Shown here one piece after another: positions 1-9,206 of a stretch of DNA of 64,000 nucleotides. Source of the DNA: G965218495 sp965218495 (GTDB taxonomy: Bacteria; Bacteroidota; Rhodothermia; Rhodothermales; Bin80); contig OZ244626.1 of the NCBI GenBank assembly GCA_965218495.1, forward strand, positions 3,782,001 to 3,846,000, read 5' to 3'. The position numbers and the translations under genes are program-made. The stretch's first letter is position 1. Every line of letters starts with the position of its first letter. The notes under the pieces were generated by a model that saw only the letters and a list, made by a program, of their open reading frames with translations, did no database searches and was not told the DNA's origin.

Positions 1-181
1 TGGCTTGCCCCCCGCACGCCTCAGCCGTGACCATTGCTGTCCTCGTTCCCGGACGCGAAGCCCCGCCTGTGGCGCCCCACTCGAGCGTCCTCTGGTGTAC
101 ACCTTTTGGCCCCGTGGTTTTACGGCAAGAGCCCCCACTGCCAGCGGTCATACCAGCGGACCACGCTTCTCATTCTGACCG

Positions 182-1300
182 ATGATGCGCCTACGACCTA
201 CGATTTTCATTCTGCTATGCCTATCCTTGGCGGCTTGCCAGAGGGATGGCGGTGACGCGAGCCCCAGTGAGGAAAACTATCCACAGATAGATCTTTCCGA
301 GGTCTTCCGCATAGGTGATGAGGCAGCCGGAGACACCGTTTTGTTTGGTGGCATTAATGGCTTGGCTGTCAATGCCGCCGGCCAACTCTTTGTTGGTGAC
401 AACTCTTCCATGGACATCTCGGTGTTTTCCGCGGAAGGCGTCCTGATAGGAACTTTTGGCAGTCGTGGCGCTGGCCCTGGCGAATTCAGATACATTAGAT
501 ACGTGCTCGTAGGCCGCAGTGACTCGATCTACGTATTTGATTCCCGTCAGCACGTACTCTCGGTTTTCACTCCCGAAACCTGGGTGTTCCAACGCAGCAT
601 CAAAGTCGTGGACAACGATTCCGTGGGCAGTCCCTCCGTCTTTGGGATCACGGACATGGGGCTCATTGCCCTGTATCATTTCGATGTCACTCCGGGGAAC
701 TTCGACGCGGAACGCTTTGCGGTGGCCGCGCAGACTAGTTGGGGTGGCACAATGGTGCGGACCTTGGCGCGCCTGCCTGCTCGGCAGATGCTGATCGACT
801 CACCGGGAGGGAGAAGTCTTATTATACACCGCGTCCCCTTTGCTCGCAGCCCGACTTTTAGCTTCAGTCCGAGTGGAAAACTTTTCTCTGGATGGAACGA
901 GACCATTGACATCGCTATTACCTCGGTGGACGGAGAGGTGTTGGGATCCATCCAGCGAGCCCATGCTCCCATACCTGTCACGAGCGCAGAGTTGGATGAG
1001 ATAACAGACCCCGATGAGTTTGATTCGATTCACAAAGTGAGGCCGGCGTACAAGACCTTCGTTGTTGACGATAAGGATCAGGTATGGCTCAAAAGCGAGT
1101 TCCGAGGGGAACCGCCGACCGCAGAGTGGCTGATTCTGGACTCTGCCGGAGGGGTGGTGGGCAGGACAGAGCTGCCGGCGAATCTAACGCTGAGGGTCAT
1201 CCGGTCTGGCCGTGCCTACGGGTCCATTGATGTCGAATCCGTTCCATTTGACCCCACCCCTGTGATCCCTATGGTTGTGGTGTATTCGGTGGACCTATGA
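182..1300 (+). CDS. 6-bladed beta-propeller lipoprotein
   Basis: A 372-aa protein with a lipoprotein signal peptide: basic start, hydrophobic core and lipobox LAAC with the acylated Cys at residue 19. It should therefore be exported and membrane-anchored. The rest carries repeated short strands with motifs such as NAAGQLFVGDN and GRSDSIYVFDS, plus a GxFGSRGAGPGEF turn typical of 6-bladed beta-propeller (NHL-like) lipoproteins that are expanded in Bacteroidota and Gemmatimonadota. Two ATGs (182 and 185) are possible starts and give the same signal. It is clearly paralogous to the protein at 4268. Ligand and function are unknown. Fold call is strong, role is not. Confidence 0.85.
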   Translation: MMRLRPTIFILLCLSLAACQRDGGDASPSEENYPQIDLSEVFRIGDEAAGDTVLFGGINGLAVNAAGQLFVGDNSSMDISVFSAEGVLIGTFGSRGAGPGEFRYIRYVLVGRSDSIYVFDSRQHVLSVFTPETWVFQRSIKVVDNDSVGSPSVFGITDMGLIALYHFDVTPGNFDAERFAVAAQTSWGGTMVRTLARLPARQMLIDSPGGRSLIIHRVPFARSPTFSFSPSGKLFSGWNETIDIAITSVDGEVLGSIQRAHAPIPVTSAELDEITDPDEFDSIHKVRPAYKTFVVDDKDQVWLKSEFRGEPPTAEWLILDSAGGVVGRTELPANLTLRVIRSGRAYGSIDVESVPFDPTPVIPMVVVYSVDL

Positions 1301-1846
1301 TGCACGATACCAAGTGCTATATAGACGCAGCGCAAGCTTTTCGCAGCGCTGTGGGCGATGCCGAAAGGCGTTCAGCATTGTGCGAATCAGCCATTTGAAA
1401 ACCGCCCGCTTTTGCCTCTCCCATCTTCAAGTCCCTTTAGCTACGCCGTAGCTCGCGCTGCACCGTGTGTTCGTTCCTGTTGAAATGAGCGCCAGTAGAG
1501 GGTATCTTGTAGGTGGGCGGCCGCGCTTCTGGGCTGTAGCGCAGGCCTGCGAGTCGCTCTGTCGCGCAAGCCCGCGTCCTGTGCGCACTCGCAGGCATCG
1601 TCTGCGCAGTTGTTGAGTCCGCGCTTATTGTGCCAAATCCCCAGCATATGGAGGCCAGAACTGTGCCGGCGGGACACAACGTGTCTCAGAGAAATTCATC
1701 TGGCTGTCGCATGGAATGCATTCTCATGGTGGGATGTTGGGTCCTTTCCGGCGGACATGAGAATGCGGCTCGCTATACAGCCGTTTTAGGGACGTCGAAC
1801 CGAGCGTCTTCTATTGTGGCCCGTGGCTGGCCAAATTGTGGTAGAC
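1301..1846. other. Intergenic, no recognisable gene
   Basis: About 545 bases between two beta-propeller genes. Only short overlapping frames occur, without a recognisable domain or a convincing ribosome binding site. I see no RNA gene and no IS end. Confidence 0.6.
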
Positions 1847-2923
1847 ATGAGACATCTTTTGATGCTGTTGATGGCTGTGCTTTCGGTTGGGTGCAATTCC
1901 GATCCACAACGGAGCCAGATCGTTGACTCGCCTGTAGTGCCCTTCGAAGAGCTTTTCGCTCCCGCGGATACCATACGTCTGGATCCGTCCATCATCATCG
2001 GTGGGACTTTGTTCATGGATGTCAGTCAGGAGGGAGACCTTTTGGTGTCCGACGGCATAGGGAACAGCGTTAACCTCTTTTCGTCGTCAGGAGAACATAT
2101 CAGGACCTACTCGGTGCGGGAATGCTTGCCTGATTTAGAGTCTTTTCAGCCTTTCAGTTCGCGCTTCATGGGTATGGGTCGCGTAGTCACCATGGGATTC
2201 GGGGGTGCTGTGGTGGTATTCAGCGCAGATGGCCGCTGTGTTGGTGCCACCCGACACCTGTCAGTCTCCTCCTTCGGGTTTTGTGCGAGCGGCGATTCCA
2301 TCTTCTTCTTAGGCCTTCCTTTGAGCAAGGACTTACGTCCTACCATAGTGGTGAATTCGCCAGAACTCCAAAGACTGCGTGAAATCCCTGTGGAATGGCC
2401 TGAATTCCCTGTGCTTAATGCGGGCCGTGGCGGGATTCCGGGGCGCAACATTGACTGTTTTGATGACGGGCCGTACTACACGTACTTAGGGAGCATGGAC
2501 GCCATGCCTGCACGCTTCGATGCGGAGTTAGCACAACAGCGTCCGGAGTTTTTTTCAGAGCGGCCAAGGGATTTATTGCCAAATATGTCTAGAGAGGCGA
2601 AAAGAGCGGAATGGGATAAGTATCTCACGACAACGGCTTTCTTTGCGCTGGACAGTCAAACGCGTATGGTAGTGTATCGCAACCTGGACGATCGGTGGCA
2701 GCCGAAGGGGGTAGAAGACGCTCGGATTCGCCGGGGCATCAGCGTTGCAAGTAATGTCGGGCGGTTTCCCCCTCGCAGTACGATCTCTTCATTCACGCCT
2801 ATAGCCGCAGGCTATGGTTACATCTATGACCTGGGAGACCATGAGCCATTGCCTGAAGGTGAGGTAGGCAATCGTTTGATCCTCCGGCACCGCTTTATTC
2901 CACCCCAGGATTCGGATGACTAG
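1847..2923 (+). CDS. 6-bladed beta-propeller-like lipoprotein
   Basis: A 358-aa protein when started at the ATG at 1847. This start gives a clean lipoprotein signal ending SVGC, with Cys at residue 16. An upstream in-frame TTG at 1814 would add an unlikely 11-residue leader. After the signal it has the same plan as the neighbouring propellers: EELFAPADTIRLDPS, then strand repeats such as DVSQEGDLLVSDG and SSSGEHIRTYS. It lacks the GPGEF turn and is more divergent than the proteins at 182 and 4268. It is predicted to be exported and membrane-anchored. Function is unknown. Confidence 0.75.
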   Translation: MRHLLMLLMAVLSVGCNSDPQRSQIVDSPVVPFEELFAPADTIRLDPSIIIGGTLFMDVSQEGDLLVSDGIGNSVNLFSSSGEHIRTYSVRECLPDLESFQPFSSRFMGMGRVVTMGFGGAVVVFSADGRCVGATRHLSVSSFGFCASGDSIFFLGLPLSKDLRPTIVVNSPELQRLREIPVEWPEFPVLNAGRGGIPGRNIDCFDDGPYYTYLGSMDAMPARFDAELAQQRPEFFSERPRDLLPNMSREAKRAEWDKYLTTTAFFALDSQTRMVVYRNLDDRWQPKGVEDARIRRGISVASNVGRFPPRSTISSFTPIAAGYGYIYDLGDHEPLPEGEVGNRLILRHRFIPPQDSDD

Positions 2924-3851
2924 TCGTTTGCAGCACACAGGGTGGCTTGCCGCGCCATTTCTGGTGGCACTGGTTGCGCGCTCTGGCCTGCGGGGAGCAA
3001 TCCAGTGCCGCCGGTACATGATCAGCGCTTGTCCCAGGCTGCTCACTGCTTGTAAGGCACGTGCTCCCCAATCCGGGATTCTCGAAGCGTAGTACCTGGC
3101 TCGGGCGCCATGCTAGGATTGGCCATTCCAGGAACGGCGGTGGTTGTTTTGTCGGGAGCCGCGGGCTGCTCGAGAAGCCAAGTAAGGCGACTCCGCTACG
3201 GGTCAGTCAGCGCAGCCCTCGGAAACTGGCCTTCAGGATCTTCCTGTGCAGGCTAACTATGCCGACCCTCTCCTGGGAGTTGGGCAGGGAGTCCATGAAT
3301 CGGTGCCCTTGCGGCGCGTAAGTCAGGCGTCATTCCCCTTTCTCGTATCGCAGGACGCGGAGTTCAACCTGCGGGCATGGGGTCCTCACGCCGCAGGTGG
3401 TCTCGGCTGAGTCGCAGGTCATCACGCACGTGTTCGACCATCCGACGGAGTTCAGCTCGCCAGCAATTCTATGAACAGGCGTCCGCCCTTGCGGGACATG
3501 GATTTGTAGAGCTACGCACGGTCGTCCATTCCACGCTCGGCATCACCGGGTGGGCCGAATGGTAACGCCCTGCACTGATCTGTTCACGTACGATTGTCAA
3601 ACGCAACTCCCGGGACTACAGTGGCCGACTGCGGGCGCGAAATCCTGCGCGCTTCAACCCCAATCCCGAAGGCGTGTCCGGTACTGCCCCGGAAATATGG
3701 AGTAGCCGCGACACCGCGCTGGTAGCACCGGGGCGAACAGAGTCCCTACCACACTTCCTGCTGAAGGAAGACGTACGAGGCGGTGGCAAGCCTGCGGCAC
3801 ATTCGCGGCGGAGCGCCCTCCTTTTTTGCGCGCTTCTTCCGGTAACACGCG
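2924..3851. other. Decayed intergenic region
   Basis: No intact gene is visible. One plus-strand frame is open for about 75 codons around 3186-3410 (it contains QANYADPLLGVGQG and FPFLVSQDAEFNLRAWG) and then ends in a stop. It has no start codon and no family I recognise, so it may be a fragment of a lost gene. The region leads directly into IS debris at 3852. Confidence 0.5.
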
Positions 3852-4008
3852 TGCAAAGGCCGGCTGGGAGCAGACCAGACAGCGCAGCCAGCATGAATAT
3901 GAACGCTATCCACGCCGGGACAGTCTGGTCCCGCTAGTACCCGTCATCCAAGAGGCAAGAATCTCTTAGAATGAGCGTAGTCGTGTCCAGCGATTGGGGA
4001 ACACTTCA
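3852..4008 (+). mobile_element. IS3-family right-end fragment
   Basis: This stretch is strongly similar to the 3' end of the IS3-family remnant at 50125-50583. Shared blocks are the end of the transposase frame (GGCCGGCTGGGAG followed by CCAGACAGCGCAGCCAGCAT) and the terminal block TGTCCAGCGATTGGGG running to ACACTTCA at 4008. The last 25 bases (3984-4008) correspond to the right inverted repeat. The rest of the element is missing, so this is a dead fragment. It abuts a fragment of a different IS at 4009. Confidence 0.8.
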
Positions 4009-4243
4009 ATGCTTCGACTGCTGCTCGGTCAGAGGACCGAGCAATGCTTCATCGCAGGAAAAGAGCGCCATCTGACGATTTATCCAAGAACACAGTATCA
4101 TTCATACAAGGAACATGGCTGCACTCGTTGCCTTAGAGATTTAGGACACCTCTGGTGATACCAGAATCGGAGGCGCCAGCCCCCCTATCTCACTCGCCTG
4201 CAAAGGGAAAAACCGCCTGTTTCGTGGGTTTTGCAAGAGGCTC
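4009..4243 (-). mobile_element. IS5/IS1182-like left-end fragment
   Basis: Read on the minus strand from 4243, this begins with the terminal repeat GAGCCTCTTGCAAAA. It then follows the left end of the copies at 27315 and 29725: the leader region, the transposase ATG near 4117 and about the first 35 codons (CSWINRQ, SCDEALLGPLTE). Homology stops exactly where the IS3 right end begins. A stop replaces codon 5 relative to the intact copy, so it is decayed. The terminal repeat ends 24 bp upstream of the start of the gene at 4268. Confidence 0.8.
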
Positions 4244-4267
4244 ATTCCAACAAATCTGGAAGCTGCA

Positions 4268-5368
4268 ATGAAGGGACTGAACGTAATACTTGTGGGGTGC
4301 CTGCTCACTGCTTTAGCCATGAGAAACGCAGATCTACCCTCTCCTAGCGGTCACGTGCCCGAGATCGAACTACGCGAGTTATTTGCCATCGGCAGCGAAA
4401 CTGGCGAGGATGGAGTCATTTTCGGAGATATCGGAGGCCTCGTTGCAGTAGATGATGCGGGCCGCATCTTCATTGGCGAGAAGCAGAGCCCGAAGATCTA
4501 TGCCTTTACCGCTAAAGGTGACCTGATCAATGAAATCGGCCGGGAAGGCGAGGCTCCTGGTGAATTCAGATCGCTAGGTGCCATACACACGGGCCCGGGC
4601 GATACATTGTATACGTTTGATCCCGTCCTCAGAAGAATATCGGCGTTCGCACCAAACACACTTGATCTGGCCTATGCGTTTGCCGTTTCGGAGAACTCAA
4701 CGGGCAGCTACCCTTCTGAGTTCTTCGGTGCAATAGACAGGGGTTTTCTGGTGGTATTCGAAGAACCGGGATCGGACTCACCGCGGTCGTTAGACGCCAA
4801 TGTCGTAGGCTGGGCGGGGGACGTCATCCAAGACCCGTTTATGCGTTTGCCTGCGGTAGAGTGGGTGTTCCTGCAAGGCCCATACAGAGCAATGGGTACT
4901 CACATGCCATTTGGTCGCTATTCATTTTTCCGCTTGGGCCCCGCAGATCAAATCTATGCGGGCTCGAGCGGCTCCATTGACGTAACCATCGTGGCAGCAG
5001 ACGGGACATCGCGTGGATCCATTACCCATCCGCTCAAAGGCGCACCGGTGACGAGGAGTGACATAGACGAGTACGTAAAAGACTATGAAGCCGATATCGC
5101 AAGACAAGTCCGACGTGCCATGCGATACAAGTCTAGGCCCGTGTACTCTACGTTTATCGTTGACGATAGAGGCCGAATTTGGATTCGACTTTCATCCGCA
5201 GACAAGGATGCTGATACCTCGCGGTGGCTCGTCCTGGATGCCGAAAGCCAGGAAGTAGGTGAATTGATCCTACCTTCTCGTACTAGCATTCAGGCAGTGG
5301 TAGATGGACGGGCATACGCTACGGCGGATGGCATCAGTTTGGTGGTCTACGAGGTTAGCGAGTCGTAA
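4268..5368 (+). CDS. 6-bladed beta-propeller exported protein
   Basis: A 366-aa paralogue of the protein at 182. The two share the pattern EIELRELFAIGSE (against QIDLSEVFRIGDE), an FGDIGGL/FGGINGL block, and a G-x-APGEF turn. The N-terminus is hydrophobic with an LVGC motif at residues 8-11, but the h-region is short, so lipidation is uncertain and a plain signal peptide is possible. Strand repeats such as DDAGRIFIGEKQSPKI support the propeller fold. It sits just downstream of an IS end, so transcription may have been altered by that insertion. Ligand unknown. Confidence 0.8.
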   Translation: MKGLNVILVGCLLTALAMRNADLPSPSGHVPEIELRELFAIGSETGEDGVIFGDIGGLVAVDDAGRIFIGEKQSPKIYAFTAKGDLINEIGREGEAPGEFRSLGAIHTGPGDTLYTFDPVLRRISAFAPNTLDLAYAFAVSENSTGSYPSEFFGAIDRGFLVVFEEPGSDSPRSLDANVVGWAGDVIQDPFMRLPAVEWVFLQGPYRAMGTHMPFGRYSFFRLGPADQIYAGSSGSIDVTIVAADGTSRGSITHPLKGAPVTRSDIDEYVKDYEADIARQVRRAMRYKSRPVYSTFIVDDRGRIWIRLSSADKDADTSRWLVLDAESQEVGELILPSRTSIQAVVDGRAYATADGISLVVYEVSES

Positions 5369-5985
5369 TTGCATATGCTTGACAGTCAAAGAGGGACCAG
5401 CCTCGCTGCCGCAACGTAACCGTCCGGTGAATCCCCTCCCTGCGCAAGCGGAGCGGCAATGGGGGCCGTGCAGGATCAGGTTCGGCCGGTTGCGTCGACT
5501 TGGCCAGTGCCGGAAGCTGGACGGTGCGCGTACCCGCATGGCGAGGCCGTTAAAGTCCGACAAATACAATTACCTGCGCCTTAGCCGTGCCCTGCTTAGC
5601 GTACGCTTCCGCGGGGGCCGAATTTGCCTTGCCTCTGTGAGTGCGCGGCCTTGGGCGCGAAGCCACTAATCAGACCTACGAACGGGCAGACACGAGCCTA
5701 CGCAAGTGACGGAGCTAGCGCCGCCAGGAGCCGCCGCCAAGGCTACCGCGCGTCGCCCGAGTACGGGTCCGTCTGGAGGAGCACAGTCAAAGCCCGTGGT
5801 GCTGCGTCGAGGGTTGGTGAATGTTGCGCTGCTATGCCTATTAGGCGACGCACTGCTAAGGCGCAGAGCGGCCGCCACACTCGCATGTGACGTTATGCTG
5901 GTGGAATTCGGTAGAACTCCGATGGCCCACTCTCGTGGAATGCCACGCCGTCAGATACCGAGCGGCCCCACACAAAAAGCCCAGG
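5369..5985. other. Intergenic, no recognisable gene
   Basis: About 617 bases of GC-rich sequence between the propeller gene and the end of the minus-strand creatininase operon. It contains overlapping Ala/Arg-rich frames on both strands with no recognisable domain, typical of chance open frames in GC-rich DNA. No repeats or IS ends were found. Confidence 0.5.
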
Positions 5986-6912
5986 CTACATTACGCGGTC
6001 CACGAATTCCCGTGTGTGTACCTCGACAGGGACCTTCAAAAGCTCAAGGACGCCGCGGGCAACATATTCAGACAGGCGCCGGAAGGCCTCTTCGCCCTTT
6101 TCTTTGGTAGCACGCAGCGGGTTGCCAATCACGCCGCTTTCGATGAATTCGTGGTGGTCCATGGGAAAAGTGAAGTAGTTGTACCCCTCGAATTCCACAT
6201 CGGGCATGCCGTCTTTCTTTTCGAACGAGCGCGGGAGGAATTCCGGGATGTGTGCCCGCGTAAACTCTGCACGCTCCATGCGCACGAGGCGCTCATTCCA
6301 GGCCAGATCCTGTGAGGTCTCCAGTTCGCTGGCATGCCAGCCGGGCGTCTCGTCGGGCGGGTTTTCCATCAGGCCATGCAGGATTCCCGTGTAGCGCTCC
6401 ATGTACGGCTTGACGAAGCTGATGAGAGCGCCCGTCTCATAGCGTAGCTTGCGCAGGACAGGGTCAACGACTTTCACGTTGGATCCGTGCCCGTTGATGA
6501 AGATGATGCGGTTAAACCCATGGTGTATGAGGCTGCGTGCGACATCGTGCATGACCGCCAGGAGTGTGGTGCTCCGCACGGTGATGGTGCCACGCCCTTC
6601 ACCCGGCGCGTGCATATGCTGCGGCGAATAGCCCATCCAGATGGCGGGTGTGTGAATCACTCCAATCATGTGCGCTACGCGCATGGACATGTGTACTGCA
6701 GTGACTGTGTCGGTATACAGCGGCAGGTGTGGGCCATGCTGCTCCAGGCTGGCAACCGGGACCAGGACCGCGTCCTTGTGCCTGAGGTACTCCTTGACAT
6801 CTGTCATGGTGAGGTCACCCAGGTCCCACGAAAGGAACTTAGCCCTGAATTCATCATCGCCCTCAGTAAGGCGTGGCAGGTGGCTGTAATCGTGCGTTGT
6901 TGTGGCAATCAT
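5986..6912 (-). CDS. Creatininase-family amidohydrolase
   Basis: A 308-aa protein with creatininase-family signatures: SLEQHGPHLPLYTDT near residue 55 (metal-binding Glu, His and Asp), FINGHGSN near 140, and WHASELETS near 193. Members are metal-dependent hydrolases acting on cyclic amides such as creatinine, or on related formamide intermediates. The true substrate cannot be read from sequence. It is the last gene of a four-gene minus-strand operon, and its ATG overlaps the stop of the UPF0261 gene by 4 bases (6909-6912), indicating translational coupling. No signal peptide, so cytoplasmic. Confidence 0.85.
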   Translation of the reverse strand: MIATTTHDYSHLPRLTEGDDEFRAKFLSWDLGDLTMTDVKEYLRHKDAVLVPVASLEQHGPHLPLYTDTVTAVHMSMRVAHMIGVIHTPAIWMGYSPQHMHAPGEGRGTITVRSTTLLAVMHDVARSLIHHGFNRIIFINGHGSNVKVVDPVLRKLRYETGALISFVKPYMERYTGILHGLMENPPDETPGWHASELETSQDLAWNERLVRMERAEFTRAHIPEFLPRSFEKKDGMPDVEFEGYNYFTFPMDHHEFIESGVIGNPLRATKEKGEEAFRRLSEYVARGVLELLKVPVEVHTREFVDRVM

Positions 6913-8123
6913 TTTTTGCTGAGCATTTCGATGAAGCGGTCGGCTGCGGTGCGCCCAAAGTCAGGGTCATTGACATGGCACGCGTATTTGGCCACAGGGA
7001 TGCGGTCGGGAAGCCCGGCGGTAAGTCGTTCCAGGAAGTGGCGGTCTGCCGTCGGGTCCCAGAACACGCCGCCAGGCACGTTGGGGATGGAGAGCCCTTC
7101 GGTGGGCACCATAACCTGAACGGGGCCAGTAGCGGCGGCAAGCTTTCTGGCGAAGATGTCCCCAAGCTGCCCCATTTCCTCAAACGTGGCGCGGACCAAG
7201 ACATACTCCGGGTTGTGGTCATATTTCGGGCGCGCCTGCAGCGCTGCGGGCACAGTGCCGCGATTCCACACGCTGAAATCTATGCAGCCGGGAACGATAA
7301 CCTGTGGCAACCCCAGACGGCCAGCAACCTCCAGGCGACGTGGTCCGCCATCGTGGATACCACCGACCAGCGGGTCATAAACCTCATTGGTGGTATAGTC
7401 GATGATGCCGACAAACTGGCCGCTTTCTGCCAGTTCTTCCATGGCCGGTCCGCCGACGCCATTGGAGTGAAAAATCACCGCTTCATATCCAGCCGATTCC
7501 AGCCGCTCTTTGGCAGCCATTACCGCCGTGGTGGTGTTGCCGAGCATGGTCACGGCTACGTACTTTCCCTCGGGCTGCTGTAGCGAGCGTCCGTGCTCCA
7601 CCATACCCTTCAGCGCTGCAGCCACATTATCGAAGACGGTGCATGCCACCGGGTTTAGCCCCAGGATGTCGACCACAGAATGGACGACCATCATGTCGCG
7701 TGTACCGACTAGTGGCGCAAAATAGTGGTATCCAGATGCTATGGGCGATACTAGAACCTTGGGTACGCCGACGGGCAGAACCATCATGGCTGCTGCGCCC
7801 ATCACCGCGCCTTCCGCGCCCCCCATACTTACCATGGCGTCCAATTGGCCGTCGGCAAACAGCTGTTGCGTAAGGACTTGAAGCGCATCACGCATAAGAG
7901 CCACTGCGCGCCCGCGGCTGCCTGCCGCGCGCATCGCTTCAATCGTCGTTCCACCGGCTACAGCCACTGCGGCATGGTCGATGTCGGGTTCGATGTCGAG
8001 CGGCTCGCCGAGGATGCCCGAGTCGATGACGAGCGTCGCGAGCCCTAGCTCCTGTAGCCGGTCCCGCAGGTAGCCGATCTCGGGACCCTTGGTGTCAAGT
8101 GTGCCAACGATTACGACGGCCAT
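6909..8123 (-). CDS. UPF0261 / Tm-1-like ATP-binding domain protein
   Basis: A 404-aa protein matching the UPF0261 (Tm-1-like) family over its length. It starts MAVVIVGTLDTKGPEIGYLR, the typical first strand and glycine loop, and has VSMGGAEGAV near 115 and HSNGVGGPAMEEL near 240, plus the C-terminal HVNDPDFGRTAADRF. Tm-1-like proteins bind ATP, and bacterial members often lie next to catabolic genes, but the reaction is not established. It is 6 bases downstream of the Fe-S protein gene and overlaps the creatininase gene by 4 bases. It is therefore part of one operon and probably one pathway. Confidence 0.85.
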   Translation of the reverse strand: MAVVIVGTLDTKGPEIGYLRDRLQELGLATLVIDSGILGEPLDIEPDIDHAAVAVAGGTTIEAMRAAGSRGRAVALMRDALQVLTQQLFADGQLDAMVSMGGAEGAVMGAAAMMVLPVGVPKVLVSPIASGYHYFAPLVGTRDMMVVHSVVDILGLNPVACTVFDNVAAALKGMVEHGRSLQQPEGKYVAVTMLGNTTTAVMAAKERLESAGYEAVIFHSNGVGGPAMEELAESGQFVGIIDYTTNEVYDPLVGGIHDGGPRRLEVAGRLGLPQVIVPGCIDFSVWNRGTVPAALQARPKYDHNPEYVLVRATFEEMGQLGDIFARKLAAATGPVQVMVPTEGLSIPNVPGGVFWDPTADRHFLERLTAGLPDRIPVAKYACHVNDPDFGRTAADRFIEMLSKK

Positions 8124-8129
8124 GGTACG

Positions 8130-9206
8130 TTAGGCGCGTGCGAGGGCTGCGAGCGCTTCGAACAGGCCTTGGACCTGCAAGTCATACTCGGGTGCATAGC
8201 GCTCAAGGTGGTAGAGTGTGCCAGGGTCTTCACAAAGTACGGACGCAGCCTGTGCGGCCTTTGCATCTTCGAGCCGTGCCCGGGTAAGCGCTTCCGCGAT
8301 GTCCGGCCGCGAAAACTGCAGGGCGGTACTTCCGACGGGGTGTGCCCGTTCTTTGCGCCAGAAGAGCTCGCGCGGCGCCTGTCCCAAGATCGCATTGCAG
8401 AGCGCACGCACGGGACCAAAACGCTCTTGCGTACGGACGGCGTGTGTAGGATCAACGTATGCTGCGTCGCCCTGACCTGTATGGAGTCGGAGCATGCCAT
8501 TAGCGAATTGCTCTGCCAAGAATGTGGCCAGATCGATCAATTCAATGTCCGAAGGCCAGGAGATGCTCAGCCGCTCGGGGTACAGCTGCCGAAACGTGAA
8601 AAGGTCCCCCGGCGACAACACCAGGAGCTTTCGTGCGCCGGTGGCCCGTACCTCGTCGATACAGGTGCGGGCATGTTCACGCGCAGTATCGGGGAATCCT
8701 AGTGAGCATGCCATATATCCGGGGCTGGCACCCATGCCGACGGGCACGGCTTCGGTGCCGCACGCTCGCAAGAGGCTGCGCGCGCTAGCGGCGCTGTCAG
8801 GCCACAAGTTGTGTGCCTCATCACCCACAAAGAGGGCTGTGTCAGCTGCGCCTGAGGCATGAACATGTTCGCCAAATGCAGATCCGGTAAGCTTCAGCTT
8901 TTCGTGGATCGCGTACACGGACTGCGGCGCCAAGCCTGCGGAGCACAGTTCGGCGCGCACGGCCGCGATCCCGGCCGGAAGCCGCTGATCTGTCACACAA
9001 TGTGCCCGGCAGTTGCCTGAATCCGGTTCGGCGTACAGCACATCGATAGATGAGGGGTTCCAGTCCAAGAGCCTACGCCGCTGCGAGGCCACCACCAGCG
9101 CAATGCCGTGTGGCGTGACCGACTCGTTGTGCATGACATGCCCGACCGGTGCGGCGTGGCGGCACATCAGGCAAAAGCGGCAGTTTTCGATGGCTGAAGT
9201 GGACAT
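8130..9206 (-). CDS. Fe-S binding oxidoreductase subunit (GlcF/CCG-like)
   Basis: A 358-aa protein started at the ATG at 9206, which overlaps the TGA of the upstream FAD oxidase gene by one base (TGATG). A longer frame upstream would intrude into that gene. The N-terminus has one Cys cluster, NCRFCLMCRHAAPVGH, resembling a [4Fe-4S] site that lacks the usual fourth Cys-Pro. Further on are segments typical of Cys-rich (CCG) domains of GlcF/LutA-type proteins: HEKLKLTGSAFGE, GMGASPGYMACSLGFP and VLSPGDLFTFRQLYP. It probably accepts electrons from the adjacent flavoprotein. The reduced Cys set makes its exact redox role uncertain. Confidence 0.65.
   Translation of the reverse strand: MSTSAIENCRFCLMCRHAAPVGHVMHNESVTPHGIALVVASQRRRLLDWNPSSIDVLYAEPDSGNCRAHCVTDQRLPAGIAAVRAELCSAGLAPQSVYAIHEKLKLTGSAFGEHVHASGAADTALFVGDEAHNLWPDSAASARSLLRACGTEAVPVGMGASPGYMACSLGFPDTAREHARTCIDEVRATGARKLLVLSPGDLFTFRQLYPERLSISWPSDIELIDLATFLAEQFANGMLRLHTGQGDAAYVDPTHAVRTQERFGPVRALCNAILGQAPRELFWRKERAHPVGSTALQFSRPDIAEALTRARLEDAKAAQAASVLCEDPGTLYHLERYAPEYDLQVQGLFEALAALARA

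Noticed and set aside
5706..6110. A 134-codon plus-strand frame
   Set aside because: It overlaps the end of the creatininase gene antisense, is Ala/Arg-rich and matches no family I know.
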